64,000 nucleotides of DNA, taken from assembly GCF_026898115.1 (NCBI RefSeq), contig NZ_CP114036.1, forward strand, positions 6,008,001 to 6,072,000. The letters are read 5' to 3'. Below the pieces are notes generated by a model, which saw only the letters and a list, made by a program, of their open reading frames with translations, did not search any database and was not told where the DNA came from. Positions 1 to 8,391 of this stretch are shown piece by piece. The first letter of the stretch is position 1; the number at the start of each line of letters is the position of its first letter. The position numbers were made by a program, and so were the translations under genes. This DNA comes from Streptomyces sp. S465. Lineage in GTDB: Bacteria > Actinomycetota > Actinomycetes > Streptomycetales > Streptomycetaceae.

Positions 1-656
1 CGGCGGGTGGTGGGTCCGCTGCCGCCGTCGCGGGGCGGTGGCGAGGCTCGGGCGTGGTGTTCCCCGGCGCTTCGCCGGTTGGTTCGGCACAGGCCGCCCG
101 GCGGTGCCCTCCTGAGGCGGGGGCCGCGCCGCGAAGGCGCCGGGCGGCCCGCCGCACCTCCTCGCCCCGCGCCGTCGCGGCGCGGCGTCGCGTGATCGCC
201 GCCCCGCTGCGGGGCCGTCTTACGGCCGCCGGTCCGGAAGCGGCAGCCTGGCGGCGGGGTTACCGGGCGGGGACCACGGTGCGAGCGGTCCGACGGTCCG
301 CGGCTGCGGCCGGCGCGTGGTGGCGGCGGGGCCTGGGCGAGATGTTTCTCCCCGGGGGCCGCTCGACGCGGGCCGGGGCCGCCCGGCGGCGCCGTCCCGA
401 GGCGGGGAACCCCCGGCGGAGGCGCGGGGCGGCCGGTCTCGCGTCCTCCCTTCGCGCCGTCGCGTCGCCGCACGTCGCGGCCGCCCACTCGCCGCGGGAC
501 CGTCCCACGACGGTCCGCCCGGAAGCGGTAGCCCGGCCGGGCGGCCGTGGCGCGGCGTTCGACCACACGGTGGTGGCCGATGCGGACGCCCGTCGGCCCG
601 GCCGCCTGGGCGCGGGTGCCGGTGGGGGCCGCACGCGCGTGCGGGGGAGTGCCGGG
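1..656. repeat. Gene-free GC-rich stretch with a diverged 285-bp tandem duplication
   Basis: I find no convincing gene here, although several frames stay open because of the base composition. The stretch contains two diverged copies of one unit exactly 285 bp apart. The 12-mer beginning gccgcccggcgg lies at 93 and again at 378, and ggaagcgg(c/t)agcc lies at 236 and again at 521. The blocks between are recognisably similar; copy 1 spans about 60-315 and copy 2 about 345-600. Because 285 is a multiple of three, a conceptual reading frame repeats in register, but codon bias is weak and I do not call it coding. Confidence 0.6.
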
Positions 657-1193
657 GTGGCTCGGCGCCGCGTAGTCGTCGTCCCGCCGCTGCCCCGACG
701 CCGTCGTACGGCCGAGCATCCTGCGGCCTCCGCTCCGCTTGGCGGGTGGGGTCTCGCCGACGCGGGCCGCGGCCGGGCGGGTCGAGGGGCGGCGGGGGGA
801 CGCGGGCGCGATCAGGGTTCGGCGTCCATCGAGTTTCTCGGCTTCCTGCCGGTCCTCATCCTCGTCGCGCTGGCCGCCGTGCAGCTCGGGATCGCCGCGT
901 ACGCCGCGCAGCAGGCCGGGACCGCCGCGCGGGCGGCGGCGCGGACGGCCTCGCTGGACGAGCCGCGGACCAGCCCGCAGGCCGCCGGGCTGGCGGCGAT
1001 GAGCGGGTGGCTGGCCGACGGGGCCGGTATCAGCAGCGGCGGCTGCGGCGGCGGGGAGGCGCGGGCCACCGCGACCGTGGAGATCCCCTCCGTCATCCCC
1101 GGCTTCGACTTCGGCAGCGCCGAGAAGAGCGCCACGATGCCCTGCGCAGAGGGAGACGGCGCGGGGGCGGCCGCGATGGGAGGCGACCGATGA
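657..1193 (+). CDS. TadE-like pilus assembly pseudopilin
   Basis: A TadE-family minor pseudopilin of the Tad/Flp pilus system. The diagnostic part is a prepilin-like segment: a short basic stretch, then GSASIEF with glutamate at +5 after the glycine, then a hydrophobic helix of about 20 residues (FLPVLILVALAAVQLG) and an alanine-rich amphipathic continuation. The C-terminal domain has a cysteine pair (one Cys in the SSGGCGGG stretch, one in TMPCAE), plausibly a disulphide in the exported part. The start is uncertain: GTG at 657 has GGGGAG seven bases upstream, but the roughly 50 residues before the prepilin motif look poorly coding and the real start could lie closer to 800. The stop overlaps the next gene start (ATGA), so it is translationally coupled to the ATPase gene. 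Confidence 0.75.
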   Translation: MARRRVVVVPPLPRRRRTAEHPAASAPLGGWGLADAGRGRAGRGAAGGRGRDQGSASIEFLGFLPVLILVALAAVQLGIAAYAAQQAGTAARAAARTASLDEPRTSPQAAGLAAMSGWLADGAGISSGGCGGGEARATATVEIPSVIPGFDFGSAEKSATMPCAEGDGAGAAAMGGDR

Positions 1194-2593
1194 GCCTGCG
1201 GGCCCGTATCACCGCGCCGGAGGGGAACGGCGAGGGCGGCGGACGCCAGGACGGGCACCTGGTCTCCGTCTACCGCGCCAAGCTGCTCGAGGAGATCGAC
1301 CTCGCGGAGATGTCCTCGCTCGCCGCCACCGAGCGCCGCTCCCGGCTGGAGCGCGTGCTCGGCCACATCATCAGCCGCGAGGGCCCGGTGCTGTCGACCA
1401 GCGAGCGCTCCCAGCTGATCCGCCGGGTGGTGGACGAGGCGCTCGGCCTCGGGGTGCTCGAACCCCTCCTGGAGGACGCCTCGATCACCGAGATCATGGT
1501 CAACGGCCCGGACCAGATCTTCGTGGAGCGCTCGGGCCGGGTGGAGCTGGTCCCCGTCCGCTTCGCCTCCGAAGAGCAGCTGATGCAGACCATCGAGCGC
1601 ATCGTCTCCACGGTCAACCGCCGGGTGGACGAGTCGAATCCGATGGTCGACGCCCGGCTCCCGTCCGGTGAGCGGGTCAACGTGATCATCCCGCCGCTCG
1701 CCCTCACCGGCGCGACGCTCACCATCCGCCGCTTCCCGCGCGCCTACACCCTCCATGAGCTGATCGGCATGGGCACGCTGGACGAGCAGATGCTGATGCT
1801 GCTCGCGGCGCTGGTGCGGGCCAAGTTCAACGTCGTGGTCTCCGGCCCCACCGGCTCCGGCAAGACCACCCTGCTCAACGCCCTCTCCGGGCTGATCCCC
1901 GACGGGGAGCGCATCATCACCGTCGAGGACGCCGCCGAGCTCCAGCTCCAGCAGACCCATGTCATCCGGCTGGAGTCGCGGCCGCCCAACGTCGAGGGCA
2001 AGGGCCGGATCACCATCCGCGATCTGGTCCGCAACTCCCTCCGGATGCGCCCCGACCGCATCATCGTCGGCGAGGTGCGCGGCGGGGAGACCCTCGACAT
2101 GCTCCAGGCCATGTCCACCGGCCACGACGGGTCGCTGGCCACCGTCCACGCCAACAGCGCGGAGGACGCGCTGATGCGGCTCCAGACGCTCGCCTCCATG
2201 TCGGACGTGGCGATCCCCTACGAGGCGCTGCGGGACCAGATCAACAGCGCCGTGGACTGCATCGTCCAGCTCGTCCGGCACGCCGACGGCTCGCGCCGGA
2301 TCAGCGAGATCGCGCTGCTCGACAGCCACGGCCACGAGGCGTACCGCATCGCCACCGTCTGCCGCTTCGACGCCCAGCCCATGGGCGCGGACCGGGTGGT
2401 GCACGGCCGGTTCCGCTACTTCCCGCTGCCGGAGCGGGTCGCGGAGCGGCTGCGGATGGCGAGCGAATCGGTGCCGCCGGCCTTCGGCGTGGCCGCCTTC
2501 CCGGCCCAGCTGGCCACCCGCGCGGCCGGATCCGACCCGTACGACCGGCCGCCGCACGACCGACCCCCGTATCACCCCAGGGACCGGAGGTAG
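1190..2593 (+). CDS. tadA: TadA/CpaF-type pilus assembly ATPase
   Basis: Secretion ATPase of the type II/IV superfamily that powers Flp pilin assembly from the cytoplasmic face. The 467-residue protein has the N-terminal CpaF domain (ITEIMVNGPDQIFVERSGR near residue 100), a Walker A motif GPTGSGKTT near residue 220, an Asp/Glu-box region around ITVEDAAELQL, Walker B RIIVGEVRGGE near residue 289 and the His-box stretch GHDGSLATVHANS. ATG at 1190 overlaps the tadE stop and has GGGAGG just upstream. The much longer open frame before it is not used. It is first of the core machinery tadA-tadB-tadC and acts with the two TadB/TadC inner-membrane platform proteins. Confidence 0.95.
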   Translation: MSLRARITAPEGNGEGGGRQDGHLVSVYRAKLLEEIDLAEMSSLAATERRSRLERVLGHIISREGPVLSTSERSQLIRRVVDEALGLGVLEPLLEDASITEIMVNGPDQIFVERSGRVELVPVRFASEEQLMQTIERIVSTVNRRVDESNPMVDARLPSGERVNVIIPPLALTGATLTIRRFPRAYTLHELIGMGTLDEQMLMLLAALVRAKFNVVVSGPTGSGKTTLLNALSGLIPDGERIITVEDAAELQLQQTHVIRLESRPPNVEGKGRITIRDLVRNSLRMRPDRIIVGEVRGGETLDMLQAMSTGHDGSLATVHANSAEDALMRLQTLASMSDVAIPYEALRDQINSAVDCIVQLVRHADGSRRISEIALLDSHGHEAYRIATVCRFDAQPMGADRVVHGRFRYFPLPERVAERLRMASESVPPAFGVAAFPAQLATRAAGSDPYDRPPHDRPPYHPRDRR

Positions 2594-2601
2594 CAGGGCC
2601 C

Positions 2602-3540
2602 ATGGACCATCTCGCGACGGCGGCCCTCGGCGCGACGCTGGTGTGCGGCGCGCTGGGCGTCGTGGGCGTGCACACCTACGTCCGCGGCAAGGAGCAGCAG
2701 CGCGCGCTGATCGACCGGCTCGCGGAGACCGGTCCGCTGCCGGGCGGGGCCCGCGGGCGCCGGTTCGCCCGGCTGGACCGGCGGCTGCGCGCCACCTCCG
2801 TCGGCCGGAAGCTGGAGCTGCGGCTGGCGGCCACGGGCCTGGAGATCACCCCGGGGGAGTTCTTCGTCTGGACGGCGGCGGCGGCGGCCGGGCTGTGGCT
2901 GCTCGCGGCGTCCTTCCTGGCGGCGTTCTTCGGCCCGATAGCCGCGGTGATCGCCGTCTGGGGAGCCTTCGCGTTCCTCAACTGGCAGCGGCAGAAGCGG
3001 ATAGAGCGGTTCATCAACCAGCTGCCCGAGCTGTCGCGGATCCTGGCCAACGCCACCCAGGCCGGGCTGGCGCTGCGCACCGCGCTGGGCATGGCGGCGG
3101 ACGAGATGGAGGCCCCGGCGGGCGAGGAGCTGGCCAAGGTCGCGGCCAAGCTGGCCGTGGGCCACTCGATCGACGACGCCCTGGAGGAGTTGGCGGAGCG
3201 GCTGCCGTCCCGGGAGCTGGTGGTGCTGGTCACCACGCTGGTGCTGTCCAACCGCGCGGGCGGGACCGTGGTCAGCTCCCTGCGCAATCTCACCCAGACG
3301 CTGGAGGAGCGCAAGGAGACCCGGCGGGAGGTGCGCACCCAGCTCTCCCAGGTGACCGTCACCGCGTATGTCGTACCGCTGCTGGGGATCGGCACGCTGC
3401 TGCTGATGAACCGGATCTCGGCGGGCTCACTGGACCGGATGACGTCCTCCTTCTGGGGCCAGGCCGCGGTGGTCGCGGCCTTCTGCCTGTACGGCATCGG
3501 CTTCTTCCTCATCCGCCGCATGTCCAGAATCGACGTCTGA
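2602..3540 (+). CDS. tadB: TadB-like type II secretion F-domain protein
   Basis: Integral-membrane platform protein of the Tad pilus. The 312 residues show an N-terminal membrane segment, a central hydrophobic pair (AAAAGLWLLAASFLAAFFGP and IAVIAVWGAFAFL), then the cytoplasmic GspF/T2SSF domain with QLPELSRILANATQAGL, LxxALGMAADEM and a typical LVTTLVLSNRAGG segment, and two C-terminal membrane helices. GGAGG lies 11 bases before the ATG. The gene sits 8 bp after tadA, so co-translation is likely. TadB and TadC are homologous and normally work as a pair; the position directly after the ATPase decides the name. Confidence 0.92.
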   Translation: MDHLATAALGATLVCGALGVVGVHTYVRGKEQQRALIDRLAETGPLPGGARGRRFARLDRRLRATSVGRKLELRLAATGLEITPGEFFVWTAAAAAGLWLLAASFLAAFFGPIAAVIAVWGAFAFLNWQRQKRIERFINQLPELSRILANATQAGLALRTALGMAADEMEAPAGEELAKVAAKLAVGHSIDDALEELAERLPSRELVVLVTTLVLSNRAGGTVVSSLRNLTQTLEERKETRREVRTQLSQVTVTAYVVPLLGIGTLLLMNRISAGSLDRMTSSFWGQAAVVAAFCLYGIGFFLIRRMSRIDV

Positions 3541-3609
3541 ACCAGAGCGAACCAGGTCTGACCGGGCAGGTCCGACCGGAACGAACCTGAACGAAGGGGA
3601 CACAGGGAC

Positions 3610-4497
3610 ATGGCACTGCTGCTGGCGCTGGCGGCCGGCCTCGCGGTGGCGGGCATCGCCTACGGCATCGCGCTGTACCGCAGCGAGGCCAAGCTGCCCA
3701 GCGATCTGGCGGTGGCCCTGGAGGTCGGCTCCAGCCGGACGACCGCGGTCGGCTCGGCCGTCGACCGGCTGGGCATGCGCTACGCCCCCTTCGTGCTGCG
3801 GCTGATGGGCGAGAAGCGGGTGGCCCGGGTCCGCCGGCGGATCGATCTGGCGGGCAACCCGGGCGGTCTGACGGTGGACCGCTACGCGGCCCGGCGGGCG
3901 GTCTACGGGGCGCTGGGCTTCGGCGGGGCGCTGGTGATGCTGCTCAAGGGCCAGGTTCTGCTGGCGCTGCTGCTGGTGGCGTTCGGGCTGTTCTGGATCG
4001 AGGTGGGCATCTGGGCGGCGGTGCGGGAGCGCAAGGACGCGATCGAGCGGACCCTGCCGGACTTCCTGGACGTCCTCGCGGTCGTGGTGAGCGCCGGACT
4101 GAGTTTCCGTCAGGCCCTGGACCGGGTCGCGGAGAAGTACGAGGGTCCCTGGGCGGATGAACTTCGCATCACACTTCGGCAAATGGACATGGGTGTCAGC
4201 CGCCGCCAGGCGTTCGAGGAACTACGTCAGCGTAATGACTCGGAACAGGTCGCGCAGTTCGTCACCGCGCTCCAGCAGGGTGAGGAGCTGGGCGCTCCGA
4301 TTGTCGAGACATTGATCGCCATTGCGAACGACATGCGCCGTACGGACGCACAGAACGCCCGGCGGCGCGCGGCCCGCGCGGTGCCGAAGGCGACCATGGT
4401 CATTACGACCTTCATGGTGCCCGGAACGATGGTGTTGCTCGTCGCGGGGTTCTTCATCGGGTCCGGCACCGACTTCGGCTCGGTGACCGGTGACTGA
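3610..4497 (+). CDS. tadC: TadC-like type II secretion F-domain protein
   Basis: Second inner-membrane platform protein of the Tad pilus, 295 residues. It begins with a membrane helix (LLLALAAGLAVAGIAYGIAL), has paired central helices, then a GspF domain with the characteristic LPDFLDVLAVVVSAGLSFR segment and ALQQGEELGAPIVETL, and ends in a terminal membrane helix. ATG at 3610 is preceded by GAAGGGG. A 69-bp gap separates it from tadB, longer than other junctions in the operon, but no terminator is visible. It is followed by 274 bp of non-coding DNA before the pilin gene, which may hold a separate pilin promoter. Confidence 0.92.
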   Translation: MALLLALAAGLAVAGIAYGIALYRSEAKLPSDLAVALEVGSSRTTAVGSAVDRLGMRYAPFVLRLMGEKRVARVRRRIDLAGNPGGLTVDRYAARRAVYGALGFGGALVMLLKGQVLLALLLVAFGLFWIEVGIWAAVRERKDAIERTLPDFLDVLAVVVSAGLSFRQALDRVAEKYEGPWADELRITLRQMDMGVSRRQAFEELRQRNDSEQVAQFVTALQQGEELGAPIVETLIAIANDMRRTDAQNARRRAARAVPKATMVITTFMVPGTMVLLVAGFFIGSGTDFGSVTGD

Positions 4498-4771
4498 CGG
4501 TCTCTTTTGGGTGAACTTCCTTCGCGATTGCAATTGAATGTGGGACAGTCGTCGCCGGTGAACTCCTCGCGCCGGGAGGGGGTGAGACGGATGCGCGGCC
4601 GCTGCCGGTCCCTGCGCTCACGGTTCGAACGTGGTGAACGGGGAAGGCAATGCTTCCTGGAGCACTGTTCCGAGACGGCTGTTTCGGCGTACTTTGCTCC
4701 TGTCGCGAGCGGCATGACGGGGGTTGAGTCGCCGGACCACGAAGGCACGGCAGCCCATGGAGGGGAACACA

Positions 4772-4936
4772 ATGGGGAAGCGCGTCATGCGGAACGATCG
4801 GGGCCAGACCTCGATCGAATACCTGGGCATCATCGCCGTGGTGGTGGCCATCGTGCTGGTGCTGTCGACCACGGACTTCGGCAGCATGATCGCAAACGCC
4901 ATCTCCAACAAGATCTCCCAGGTCGTCGGCATCTGA
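4772..4936 (+). CDS. flp: Flp/Fap-type major pilin
   Basis: A 54-residue type IVb pilin. A short basic leader ends in glycine 11 and is followed by QTSIEYLG, giving the hallmark glutamate-tyrosine at +5/+6 after the prepilin peptidase cleavage site. A hydrophobic helix then runs IIAVVVAIVLVLST, and a short polar tail ends IANAISNKISQVVGI. ATG at 4772 is chosen because GGAGGGG lies six bases upstream; an upstream ATG in frame lacks this. After processing the mature subunit would be about 43 residues. The prepilin peptidase at 9433 is the only candidate processing enzyme in the window. The gene is followed within 8 bp by the TadG-like gene. Confidence 0.92.
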   Translation: MGKRVMRNDRGQTSIEYLGIIAVVVAIVLVLSTTDFGSMIANAISNKISQVVGI

Positions 4937-4944
4937 TCAGCCCC

Positions 4945-5643
4945 GTGACAGCGCGGCGAGATCTCAGGAGCGACGCGGGGCAGGCATTCCCGATCTACAT
5001 CACGGCGGTGGCGGGCCTCCTGTTCCTCGCGCTCGCCCTCTTCGCCGTCGGCCAGGCCGGAGCCACCCGCAACGGCGGACAGACCGCCGCCGACGCGGCG
5101 GCCCTCGCGGCCGCCCAGGACTACCGCGACCAGCTGCGGAAGGGGTTCCTGGAGGCGATCGCGAACGGCAGCGCATGGGAGGACCTGCTCAGCGGACGGG
5201 GACTGGGCGGCACCAGCGCCTGTGACGAGGCGCAGTGGTTCGCCGACCAGAACGGCGCGGACGTCACCGACTGCCAAGGGCCCGACTTCCTGCCGACGTC
5301 CTTCACCGTCACGGTCCGGACGCACAAGCCCGTGGGCAAGACCGTCATCCCCGGCACGGAGAACAAGCACGCCGAGGCGACGGCCAAGGCGGTCGTCACC
5401 CCGCGCTGCACGGCCGAGGAGCCCGCCCCGCCGACCAAGCTGCCCGACGAGGACGGCGGGGGCGGTAAGGACGACGGCGGTAAGGACGACGACGAGGGCG
5501 GCGACGGCGGTAAGGACGACGGCAAGGACGACAAGCCGCCCATCGACCTGCGCTGCGACGGAGTCGACCTGACCATCGACCCGACGCGTCTGGACCTCTT
5601 CCCCGACGCCAAAGACCTCTTCTCCGTGCACCTTGCCGACTGA
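4945..5643 (+). CDS. TadG-like pilus-associated exported protein
   Basis: A 232-residue protein starting at GTG 4945, eight bases after the pilin stop. It carries an N-terminal pseudopilin/TadG-type helix (AFPIYITAVAGLLFLALALF) followed by the typical GGQTAADAAALAAAQ stretch of Flp pilus assembly TadG/TadE relatives. A predicted exported domain has cysteines in the TSACDE, TDCQG, PRCTA and LRCDG stretches. A low-complexity Asp/Gly/Lys linker of about 40 residues (DDGGKDDDEGGDGGKDD) precedes a short conserved C-terminal tail. The linker would be flexible and strongly acidic. The role as minor tip or anchor component is inferred from position and helix type. Confidence 0.8.
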   Translation: MTARRDLRSDAGQAFPIYITAVAGLLFLALALFAVGQAGATRNGGQTAADAAALAAAQDYRDQLRKGFLEAIANGSAWEDLLSGRGLGGTSACDEAQWFADQNGADVTDCQGPDFLPTSFTVTVRTHKPVGKTVIPGTENKHAEATAKAVVTPRCTAEEPAPPTKLPDEDGGGGKDDGGKDDDEGGDGGKDDGKDDKPPIDLRCDGVDLTIDPTRLDLFPDAKDLFSVHLAD

Positions 5644-5674
5644 CGAGCGAACGAAGAGCAAAGGACAGCGAGCG

Positions 5675-6256
5675 ATGAGCATGCGGCACACGACGAAGGC
5701 CCGGAGGGGGGCCGCCGCGACGGCGCTCGCCGCGGCCCTGGCCCTCGCCATGGCCGGGTGCGGCAGCGGCGACGGCGGCGAGAAACCCGACCACGGCGCC
5801 GGCCGGGCGTCGACCGCGGCCAAGGACGACGGCGGGAAGCAGGAGCCGGCGGTGGACACCTCCAAGACCATCGGCGAGATGAAGGGGCCCGGCGGGATCG
5901 TCGTCACCCTGCACTCCGCGGTGCGCGACGACGGCGGGTTCGTCACCGTGAACGGCACCGTCACCAACCGCGGCAGCCAGCTCTTCAACGCGATCGACTG
6001 GCGCTCGAAGGAGACCGAGGTGAAGTCCCAGTCGTCCGTCTCGGGCGCGTCCCTGATCGACGAGAAGGGCAAGAAGCGCTATCTCGTCCTGCGGGACACC
6101 GACGGCCAGTGCCTGTGCACCACAGGGCTCTCCGGGATCAAACCCAATGAGAGCCGCCCGCTGTTCGCGCAGTTCCCGGCCCCGCCGAAGAGCGTCACCG
6201 AGGTCGACTTCCAGATCCCGACCATGCCGTCCGTCGGCATCACGCTCTCCGGGTGA
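5675..6256 (+). CDS. Lipoprotein encoded in the Tad operon
   Basis: A 193-residue secreted lipoprotein. The signal peptide has an Arg/Lys n-region, an alanine-leucine core and a lipobox LAMAGC placing the lipidated cysteine at residue 29. A Gly/Asp/Lys-rich linker follows, then a beta-rich domain of about 120 residues (GGIVVTLHSAVRDDGGFVTV ... VTNRG ...) resembling the telokin-like DUF4352 type of immunoglobulin-fold domain; that resemblance is by eye only. A CLC pair lies near the C-terminus (QCLCTTG). The ATG at 5675 was preferred over an upstream frame start because AAAGGA is well spaced. The stop overlaps the next start (GTGA), so it is coupled to the OmpA-domain gene. Confidence 0.7.
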   Translation: MSMRHTTKARRGAAATALAAALALAMAGCGSGDGGEKPDHGAGRASTAAKDDGGKQEPAVDTSKTIGEMKGPGGIVVTLHSAVRDDGGFVTVNGTVTNRGSQLFNAIDWRSKETEVKSQSSVSGASLIDEKGKKRYLVLRDTDGQCLCTTGLSGIKPNESRPLFAQFPAPPKSVTEVDFQIPTMPSVGITLSG

Positions 6257-6897
6257 GCCGCGCCATGACACCGGATGCGACAGCCCGCACCCCGCGCCGC
6301 GGCCCCGTCCTCGCCGCGCTGGCCGCCACCGCGCTCTGGATCACCCTCGCCGTCCCGCCGCCGCCCGCCCACGCGGACAGCGGCCCCGGCGCGCCCGCCG
6401 ACACCACCCCGCCGGTGAAGATCGACACCGAGGACGCCGATCTGCGGATGCCCGGGGGCGCCGAGCTGGCGCCCGGCCGGGTGCTGGACATCAAGTCCGT
6501 GGTCGAGACCGACGACGGCGACGAGCGGCGGGAGGACACCAACGCCAAGGTGAAGTTCGCCCTCCAGGCCGAGGTGCTGTTCGGCAAGGACAGCGCGAAC
6601 CTCGGCGGCGAGGCGAAGGCCCGGATCAAGGAGATCGCCGCCGAGGCCGAGCGGCAGAACGCGAACACCGTGCGCGTCTTCGGCTTCACCGACAACCTGG
6701 GCTCGGCGTCCCATGGGATCGCTCTGTCGAAGGAGCGGGCCAACGCGGTGCAGCAGGCGCTCGCCGAGGAGCTCGACCCCTCGGTCGGCTACGAGATCCG
6801 GGGCTACGGCGAGCAGTACCCGATCGCGGACAACGGGAGCGAGGAGGGCCGCAAGCGCAACCGCCGGGTGGAGGTCAGCTTCCCCAGGACCGGCTGA
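6253..6897 (+). CDS. OmpA-family peptidoglycan-binding protein
   Basis: A 214-residue exported protein with an N-terminal signal peptide (AALAATALWITLAVPPPPAHA) and a C-terminal OmpA/MotB domain. The domain shows VLFGKDSANL, then RVFGFTDNLGS, LSKERANAVQQAL, RGYGEQYP and the ending KRNRRVEVSF; the TD and RA motifs correspond to the diaminopimelate-binding Asp and Arg of the family. In a Gram-positive envelope it would hold an assembly to peptidoglycan and not to an outer membrane. The start GTG overlaps the lipoprotein stop; an internal ATG at 6265 is an alternative. It is the last gene of the apparent Tad operon. Confidence 0.85.
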   Translation: MSRAMTPDATARTPRRGPVLAALAATALWITLAVPPPPAHADSGPGAPADTTPPVKIDTEDADLRMPGGAELAPGRVLDIKSVVETDDGDERREDTNAKVKFALQAEVLFGKDSANLGGEAKARIKEIAAEAERQNANTVRVFGFTDNLGSASHGIALSKERANAVQQALAEELDPSVGYEIRGYGEQYPIADNGSEEGRKRNRRVEVSFPRTG

Positions 6898-6967
6898 GCG
6901 CCGGGACCAGCTGAGCGGCGGGACCGGCTGAGCGGCGGGACGGCTGAGCGCGGGACTGGCTGAGTGG
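6893..6967 (+). repeat. 16-17-bp tandem repeat, about 4.5 copies
   Basis: Units gctgagcgccgggacca, gctgagcggcgggaccg, gctgagcggcgggacg and gctgagcgcgggactg, then a partial unit, directly follow and include the OmpA-gene stop codon. Each unit contains an in-frame or shifted TGA, so the array extends the 3' non-coding region and not the protein. It fills most of the gap to the permease gene. Confidence 0.85.
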
Positions 6968-7003
6968 CCTCCGCGGACACTGCGCCGACGCCGATGCCGC
7001 ATC

Positions 7004-8305
7004 ATGGGAATGTCCCCGCACCCTCCCCCGGAGTCCATCCTGACCACCGCCGTCGCCGAGACCCTTGCCGTCGTCCTGCTCCTCGGCGTACTGGCCTTCG
7101 CCGTGGTGCGCCCCCGGGGCTGGCCGGAGGCGGTCGCGGCCGTGCCCGCCGCCGGGATCGTGGTGGCCACCGGGGCGGTCTCGCCCGCCCGTGCCTGGGC
7201 GGAGACCCGGGGGCTGCTGCCCGTCGTGGGGTTCCTGGCCGCCGTGCTGCTGCTGGCCCGGATGTGCGCGGACGAGGGGCTCTTCGAGGCGGCCGGACAG
7301 GCCGTGGCGCGGGCCTGCGCGGGGCGTACGGACCGGCTGCTGGGCGGGGTGTTCGCCGTCGCGGCCGTCGTCACCGCCGTGCTGAGCCTGGACGCCACCG
7401 TCGTGCTGCTCACCCCCGTGGTGTTCGCCACGACGGCCCGGCTCGGGGCGCGGTCCCGGCCGCATGTGTACGCCTGCGCCCATCTGTCGAACTCGGCGTC
7501 CCTGCTCCTCCCGGTCTCCAACCTCACCAATCTGCTCGCCCTGGAGGCCGGCGGGGTCTCCTTCACCCGGTTCGCCGTGCTGATGGGGCCCGCCTGGCTG
7601 CTGACCATCGGCATCGAGTACCTGGTCTTCCGCCGTTTCTTCGCCGCCGACCTGGCCGCCGGGACCGCCGAGCCCCCGCCCGCCGACTGGCCCCGGGTGC
7701 CGGTGTTCGCGCTGACCGTGCTGCTGCTGACCCTCGCCGGGTTCGTCGGGACCTCGCTGGCGGGGCTCGACCCCCAGTGGGCGGCCTGGGCGGGTGCGCT
7801 GGTGCTCACCGTAAGGGCGCTGCGGCGCCGCCGGACGACCGTAAGGGGGGCCGTCGGCGCGGCCGGGCCGCTGTTCTGCCTGTTCGTGCTGGCGCTCGGG
7901 GTGGTGGTCGAGGCCGTGCTCGCGGGCGGTCTCCAGGACGCGCTGGCCCAGGTGCTGCCCAGTGGGTCGAGCCTGCCCGCGCTGCTCGGGATCGCGGCGG
8001 TCGCGGCGGTGCTGGCCAACCTCATCAACAATCTGCCCGCCGTGCTGGCTCTGCTGCCGATCGCCTCCGGGGCCGGCCCAGGGCCCGTGCTCGCCGTGCT
8101 GATCGGTGTGAACCTGGGGCCGAACCTCACCTACGTCGGCTCGCTGGCCACCCTGCTGTGGCGCCGCATCGTCCACCGATACGAGCCGGACACCGGCTCC
8201 GACCTGGGGGTCTTCACCCGCCTGGGGCTGCTGACCGCACCGGCGACGGTGGTGGCCGCGACGGGGGCCATGTGGGTGATGCTGAGGATCACCGGAAGCG
8301 GATGA
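7004..8305 (+). CDS. ArsB/NhaD (SLC13-like) ion transporter superfamily permease
   Basis: A 433-residue integral membrane protein with about 11 hydrophobic segments. It shows features of the ArsB/NhaD/SLC13 ion-transporter superfamily: an early PVVGFLAAVLLLARMCADEG segment, VTAVLSLDATVVLLTPVVF (the conserved D-A/T-V-V-L-L-T-P), a mid-protein LPVSNLTNLLAL with the Asn-Leu-Thr-Asn signature, and a second inverted-repeat counterpart, VLANLINNLPAVLALLP. The substrate cannot be told; arsenite, sodium/proton and dicarboxylate members share these motifs, and no arsR or arsC lies nearby. There is no clear ribosome binding site before ATG 7004; the alternative ATG at 7010 has none either. Confidence 0.75.
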   Translation: MGMSPHPPPESILTTAVAETLAVVLLLGVLAFAVVRPRGWPEAVAAVPAAGIVVATGAVSPARAWAETRGLLPVVGFLAAVLLLARMCADEGLFEAAGQAVARACAGRTDRLLGGVFAVAAVVTAVLSLDATVVLLTPVVFATTARLGARSRPHVYACAHLSNSASLLLPVSNLTNLLALEAGGVSFTRFAVLMGPAWLLTIGIEYLVFRRFFAADLAAGTAEPPPADWPRVPVFALTVLLLTLAGFVGTSLAGLDPQWAAWAGALVLTVRALRRRRTTVRGAVGAAGPLFCLFVLALGVVVEAVLAGGLQDALAQVLPSGSSLPALLGIAAVAAVLANLINNLPAVLALLPIASGAGPGPVLAVLIGVNLGPNLTYVGSLATLLWRRIVHRYEPDTGSDLGVFTRLGLLTAPATVVAATGAMWVMLRITGSG

Positions 8306-8352
8306 TGCCGCGGATCACCGGACGCTGAGGGGATCACGGCCGGAAAGCCGAA

Positions 8353-8378
8353 GGGCCGCCGTCGAGCGACGGCGGCCC
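8353..8378. terminator. Bidirectional terminator between permease and cold-shock gene
   Basis: A perfect 12-bp inverted repeat (arms 8353-8364 and 8367-8378, GGGCCGCCGTCG) with a two-base loop lies between convergent genes. Confidence 0.8.
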
Positions 8379-8391
8379 CTCGAAATCCAGC

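Noticed and set aside
54..656. Long open frame fused in front of the TadE-like protein
   Set aside because: It stays open because of GC bias, has weak codon-position signal and consists of duplicated Arg/Ala-rich low-complexity sequence; a GTG with a good binding site exists at 657.
812..2575. 587-codon minus-strand frame antisense to tadA
   Set aside because: Translation is His/Asp/Gly/Arg-rich with no family motifs and mirrors the codon bias of the real ATPase gene.
7004..8305. Arsenic resistance operon
   Set aside because: The permease is of the ArsB/NhaD superfamily, but no arsR, arsC or related gene is nearby.
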